Of a DNA stretch of 64,000 bases, positions 61,172-64,000 are shown one piece after another. Each line of letters starts with the position of its first letter. Within the stretch, counting starts at the first letter, position 1. A model generated the notes under the pieces. That model ran no database searches. It was not told the DNA's origin and was given only the letters and a program-made list of their open reading frames with translations. Both the position numbers and the translations under genes were made by a program. Source of the stretch: Candidatus Poribacteria bacterium (lineage in GTDB: Bacteria > Poribacteria > WGA-4E > JAJDTR01); contig JAJDTR010000129.1 in assembly GCA_022827055.1 (NCBI GenBank), positions 1 to 64,000 of the forward strand, in the 5' to 3' direction.

Positions 61172-62214
61172 GACAAGAAACCCCCAGCCAAGTGCCCGGA
61201 GCCGCACCCACATTAACCAAACGAGATTTTGAATCGGATCAGGATGTTAGATGGTGTCCGGGGTGCGGCGATTACTCGATTCTTGCACAAACACAGCGAA
61301 TTCTCCCGGAATTGGGGATTCCGAAAGAAGATTTGGTTTTCATCTCCGGAATAGGTTGTTCCAGCCGCTTTCCGTATTATATGGATACCTACGGTTTCCA
61401 CACGATACATGGAAGAGCACCGACGATAGCGGCGGGCGTTAAAATTGCCAACCCCGAACTTTCGGTATGGGTAATCACGGGCGATGGTGATGCGTTGTCA
61501 ATTGGAGGGAACCACTTCATCCATTTGATGCGACGCAACCTTGATATCAATGTGCTGTTGTTCAACAATCGCATATATGGCTTGACGAAGGGGCAGTATT
61601 CACCGACTTCCGAACAGGGAAAAGTAACTTACTCAACCCCGATGGGGTCCATCGAGAATCCGTTCAACACAATTAGCCTTGCGTTAGCGTCTAGAGTATC
61701 GTTTGTTGCCAGATCTCTTGATAGGGACTCAGATCACTTGCGCCGTATTATTAAGGCAGCATTTGAACATAAGGGGACCTCGTTCGTTGAGATTTATCAA
61801 AATTGCAATGTGTTCAATGACGGCGCGTTTTTTCAGTATACCGAGAAAGAGACAAAGGCTGACAACACGGTATTCTTAGAACATGGTGAACCTTTGGTTT
61901 TCGGAAAGGACCGCGATAAGGGGATTCGACTTAATGAACTTCGACCGGAGGTAGTGTCGCTAACAGATGGTAAATACACGGTGGAAGATCTCATGGTGCA
62001 TGATCAGTTTGCAGATGGTCCGACACTCGCACACTTCTTTGCCCGTATGACAGATTTGCCAAACGTGCCAACGCCCGTCGGTATCTTTCGTTCTTTCAAC
62101 AGGCCGTGTTATGAAGATTTCATGACTCAACAAATTGATGCCGCGAGAGGGACAAAAGGACAGGGCGATCTGGAAGGACTGCTGAATGCGGGTGACACAT
62201 GGGAGATTGAGTGA
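61168..62214 (+). CDS. korB: 2-oxoacid:ferredoxin oxidoreductase, beta subunit
   Basis: 348 residues. WCPGCGDYSILAQTQRILPE with cluster-ligand Cys30 and Cys33, GIGCSSRFPYYMDTYGFHTI, HGRAPTIAAGVKIANPELSV, ThDP-Mg motif WVITGDGDALSIGGNHFIHL, and NRIYGLTKGQYSPTSEQGK, which is the 2-oxoglutarate-type signature. It carries ThDP and a [4Fe-4S] cluster. Overlaps korA by four bases. No separate ferredoxin-like delta subunit gene is present. Confidence 0.95.
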   Translation: MRQETPSQVPGAAPTLTKRDFESDQDVRWCPGCGDYSILAQTQRILPELGIPKEDLVFISGIGCSSRFPYYMDTYGFHTIHGRAPTIAAGVKIANPELSVWVITGDGDALSIGGNHFIHLMRRNLDINVLLFNNRIYGLTKGQYSPTSEQGKVTYSTPMGSIENPFNTISLALASRVSFVARSLDRDSDHLRRIIKAAFEHKGTSFVEIYQNCNVFNDGAFFQYTEKETKADNTVFLEHGEPLVFGKDRDKGIRLNELRPEVVSLTDGKYTVEDLMVHDQFADGPTLAHFFARMTDLPNVPTPVGIFRSFNRPCYEDFMTQQIDAARGTKGQGDLEGLLNAGDTWEIE

Positions 62215-62949
62215 TTTCATGACATGCTAATTGCCTCCTGCACACCCGTCATTTCCAAATATCAGCAATTGAGTCTGTTTCGTGAGTTCAATTCGGAGGT
62301 TGTTAGGTTGCCATGAGCATTCTATCTTCGCCTCTGTAATCGTAACATTAACTTCCCACTGTCGCATTATTATCGGTTATCCTGTTGCTTTATACAGGTT
62401 GAGAGTTTTCTTCCCTCCGTTATCTCACCTCAAGCGGGGGCAAACTCCGCTCCGGTGCTCTTTTACCACTCGAAACCTCTTACCACTTTTTCGTGCACGC
62501 CCCATCGCCATTCTTTTCCAATCGACGACACCGGGAAGGCATTGAGATTCGCACATTTTCTCTAATACAATTCGCTAACAGTTCGATCATGTTTAACAGC
62601 CTAACTCCAGTCGAATACATTGGGTTTCGTGTGCAAATGTAATTGAAATCAGCAGGCGGAACCCAATAGCAGTTGTCTGCACTTCGAGGAAGAGTGGCTG
62701 CATGATAAGTTCATCCTATTTCCTTCCAGTTGACAACCCGACTTTCCGGTTAGACACCAACTTGGGCTCTTCGAACGCTTGATTAAGCGTGCCCGCGCGA
62801 TTCGGGAAAATAATTTGTTAACCGACATCTCTCCCCACCATGGTCCGATTTCGCTCGACAGAAATGCGTAATGACCGCTTGATGCTAATAAGGGCATTGT
62901 GCCGGATAGCCGCGAGAGCCATTGTTGAAAAGGGCACTTACCAATTCTC
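62215..62949. other. Long intergenic region, no gene identified
   Basis: About 735 bases after korB. Frames are short on both strands. A stretch near 62750-62870 reads as a broken frame (LGLFERLIKRARAIRENN on the plus strand) and may be a decayed gene, but I cannot name a parent. No RNA gene seen. Confidence 0.4.
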
Positions 62950-62978
62950 TTGACTTGGGCGCAAGTCAACATTATGAT
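62950..62978 (+). promoter_or_regulatory. Promoter overlapped by a palindromic operator
   Basis: TTGACT (62950-62955) and TATGAT (62973-62978) with a 17-base spacer. The -35 and most of the spacer are covered by a perfect 8-bp inverted repeat TTGACTTG-ggcg-CAAGTCAA (62950-62969). This is the layout of a repressor- or MerR-controlled promoter. It faces the metal-transport ATPase gene about 460 bases downstream. Confidence 0.65.
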
Positions 62979-63121
62979 ATTGTCCGCCCAGGCCGCGTTA
63001 AACAGAATGTTTAACCATGACTGAAATTAAACGTCATGACTTAATCCCGGATAAGTGCTTCTTTGAACAATCGGTAGCAAAACCATTTTGGGGCATTTGT
63101 AGGAAGATTCGTTCGTTTTAA

Positions 63122-63267
63122 TTGTCTCCTGCTACGTACCTGTCGCCCCGCTGGGGCTTAGGTGTACAGGGTTTTGGCGTTTCTATACACCTTCCGCCCC
63201 TCTGGGGCTTTTAGAGGCTGGTGCGCGGTGCGCACCCTACAAACTGCACTTTTCAAACAAGTTCTAA
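63122..63267. repeat. Dispersed palindromic intergenic repeat, copy 2
   Basis: Second copy of the repeat at 2772-2916, same orientation, with the same three palindromes: GCCCCgctGGGGC, GCCCCtctGGGGC and GGTGCGCggtGCGCACC. Differences between copies lie mostly outside the stems, and the loop change agt to ggt leaves the last stem intact. It lies between the operator-promoter and the P-type ATPase frame, so it may have inserted into the leader or 5' end of that gene. Confidence 0.85.
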
Positions 63268-63437
63268 AGGAATTAACTGCTCCAATTGCCTCGCATACAA
63301 TCAATGTCGTGTCAACCAAATTGAGGGTGTTTGCACGTGAATGTCCGCTTAGCGGGAAAATCGTGTGGATCGAACATGACTGATACTATGTCAAGCGGGG
63401 CCCGATCGAAAAGCTAGTTGAACAATTGGGTTATCGC

Positions 63438-64000
63438 ATGGCGGCTGAGAGTATGTTTTCGCGGTACAAAGATAATCGCGAACTAGTGTTTAGCCTATTA
63501 TGTGGGCTGTGCCTTCTTATTGGGTGGACCGGAGAACGATTCTTTGGATTTCCATTTCACTTTGAAGCAGTTTACCACATAAGCGCCGTGAGTTTATTCT
63601 TCTATTCTGTAGCTTACGTGTTTGGCGGATTTGATATAGTCCGCCACGCCATCAACGCGATAAGGGAACGGCATTTCGATATAGATCTGTTGATGGTGGT
63701 GGCGGCAATTGGTGCTGCGTTCTTGGGTGAGTTTAGCGAAGGAGCGTTGTTGCTATTTCTGTTCGGCCTAGGGCATACATTGGAGGAACGAACACTTGAT
63801 AAGGCTCGCAATGCAATTCATAGCTTGGCCGAACTTACCCCAAAAACGGCGCTAGTGAAAGATGAGACTGGGGAATCACAGCAGGATGTTGATGACCTGA
63901 AAATCGGAGCAGTGGTAATTGTGAAGCCTGGCATGCGTATTCCCGTTGATGGTGAAGTGATAGCCGGCAGCACTACCGTCGATGAGTCCACTATCACGGG
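63438..64000 (+). CDS. Heavy-metal P1B-type ATPase, N-terminal part, 5' end unclear
   Basis: The frame is open from a TGA at 63381 to the window end. It reads PIEKLVEQLGYRMAAESM (like the end of an HMA metal-binding domain), then membrane helices (LVFSLLCGLCLLIGW, ISAVSLFFYSVAYVFGG), HFDIDLLMVVAAIGAAFLGE, EGALLLFLFGLGHTLEERTL and the A-domain start VKPGMRIPVDGEVIAGSTTV then DESTITG. This is a Zn/Cd/Cu-type P1B exporter. ATG 63438 has no ribosome-binding site, and the same frame upstream of the TGA (KLRVFARECPLSGKIVWIEH) may be a remnant of the HMA domain, so the 5' end may be disrupted. The CPx metal-site helix lies beyond the window. Confidence 0.82.
   Translation, partial: MAAESMFSRYKDNRELVFSLLCGLCLLIGWTGERFFGFPFHFEAVYHISAVSLFFYSVAYVFGGFDIVRHAINAIRERHFDIDLLMVVAAIGAAFLGEFSEGALLLFLFGLGHTLEERTLDKARNAIHSLAELTPKTALVKDETGESQQDVDDLKIGAVVIVKPGMRIPVDGEVIAGSTTVDESTIT

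Noticed and set aside
62649-62972. Minus-strand 107-codon frame after korB
   Set aside because: Its start overlaps the operator-promoter, composition is unlike neighbouring genes and there is no recognisable family.
63017-63121. 34-codon frame (MTEIKRHDLIPDK start) just after the operator-promoter
   Set aside because: Too short to assign, ends at the repeat and is not in frame with the ATPase, even if the repeat is removed.
63162-63383. 73-codon frame ending at TGA 63381 as a separate gene
   Set aside because: Its first half is the dispersed repeat; only the last part may be a remnant of the ATPase N-terminus.
1-64000. tRNA, rRNA, CRISPR arrays, prophage or complete insertion sequences
   Set aside because: I scanned the intergenic regions for TPsiC-like GTTCGA loops, regular spaced repeats and transposase frames and found none I could support.

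Overview
The window reads as a chromosomal segment of a diderm (Gram-negative type) bacterium of roughly balanced base composition. The evidence is a TonB-dependent receptor, an Omp85-like barrel protein, several lipoproteins, a full type II secretion (T2SS) operon with a secretin, and sigma-54 regulation. A Mpa/ARC-like proteasome ATPase, dispersed palindromic intergenic repeats, a UPF0182 protein and a formylglycine-generating-enzyme-family protein fit one of the uncultured candidate phyla. Candidatus Poribacteria or a relative is my best guess from gene content, but there is no rRNA here to settle it. I found no tRNA, rRNA or CRISPR array.

Layout. 1-5.1 kb (minus): N-terminal part of a proteasome-type AAA ATPase, an Nma111-like HtrA protease, a hypothetical protein and a PfkB sugar kinase. 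5.5-11.8 kb (plus): glpK, a membrane histidine kinase, an NtrC-type regulator and an orphan branched-chain-amino-acid-type binding lipoprotein; a MITE-like element with 14-bp terminal inverted repeats separates kinase from regulator. 12.1-14.9 kb (minus): a rhodanese and a TonB receptor, each behind a near-consensus promoter. 15.5-23.2 kb (plus): a cell-envelope cluster (TPR lipoprotein, CsgG-like lipoprotein, peptidase/TolB-propeller/barrel fusion, UPF0182 protein), followed by a small gene that appears to be a selenoprotein. 23.3-25.6 kb: pheA and a zinc-ribbon CPBP protease, convergent.

26.4-32.7 kb (plus): a housekeeping operon yggS-proC-yggT-lspA-hypothetical-def-fmt-PASTA-rpe, followed by a class V aminotransferase. 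34.3-48.0 kb (plus): T2SS operon gspE-F-G-H-I-J-K-L(PilM/N-like)-M-D, with no gspC or gspN; the secretin has six N1-like repeats, and helix-hairpin-helix-like motifs appear in GspK and in the GspM-like protein. 48.1-50.8 kb (minus): a small membrane protein, an FGE-family protein with a membrane tail and a lipoate ligase/octanoyltransferase. 51.0-52.2 kb: argG. 52.3-56.9 kb (minus): amino-acid/2-oxoacid cluster of threonine dehydratase-like, class III aminotransferase and a Rieske-ThDP enzyme fusion. 57.0-62.2 kb (plus): a protein of the type I associate with UGSC selenoproteins, two overlapping CBS-pair genes and a two-subunit 2-oxoacid:ferredoxin oxidoreductase. 62.2-64.0 kb: an AT-rich-looking spacer with a palindromic operator-promoter, a second copy of the dispersed repeat and the start of a heavy-metal P-type ATPase that runs off the window.

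Most striking: at 22928-23209, directly behind a perfect Shine-Dalgarno, a reading frame related to DUF5069 is interrupted by one in-frame TGA at codon 42, where the family (as I remember it) has a Cys. A small hairpin with a G in the loop lies 19 nt downstream, which fits a bacterial SECIS. This is a candidate selenoprotein that an ordinary gene caller would miss. Start codons below were chosen by ribosome-binding sites and promoters, and often differ from the longest open frame.
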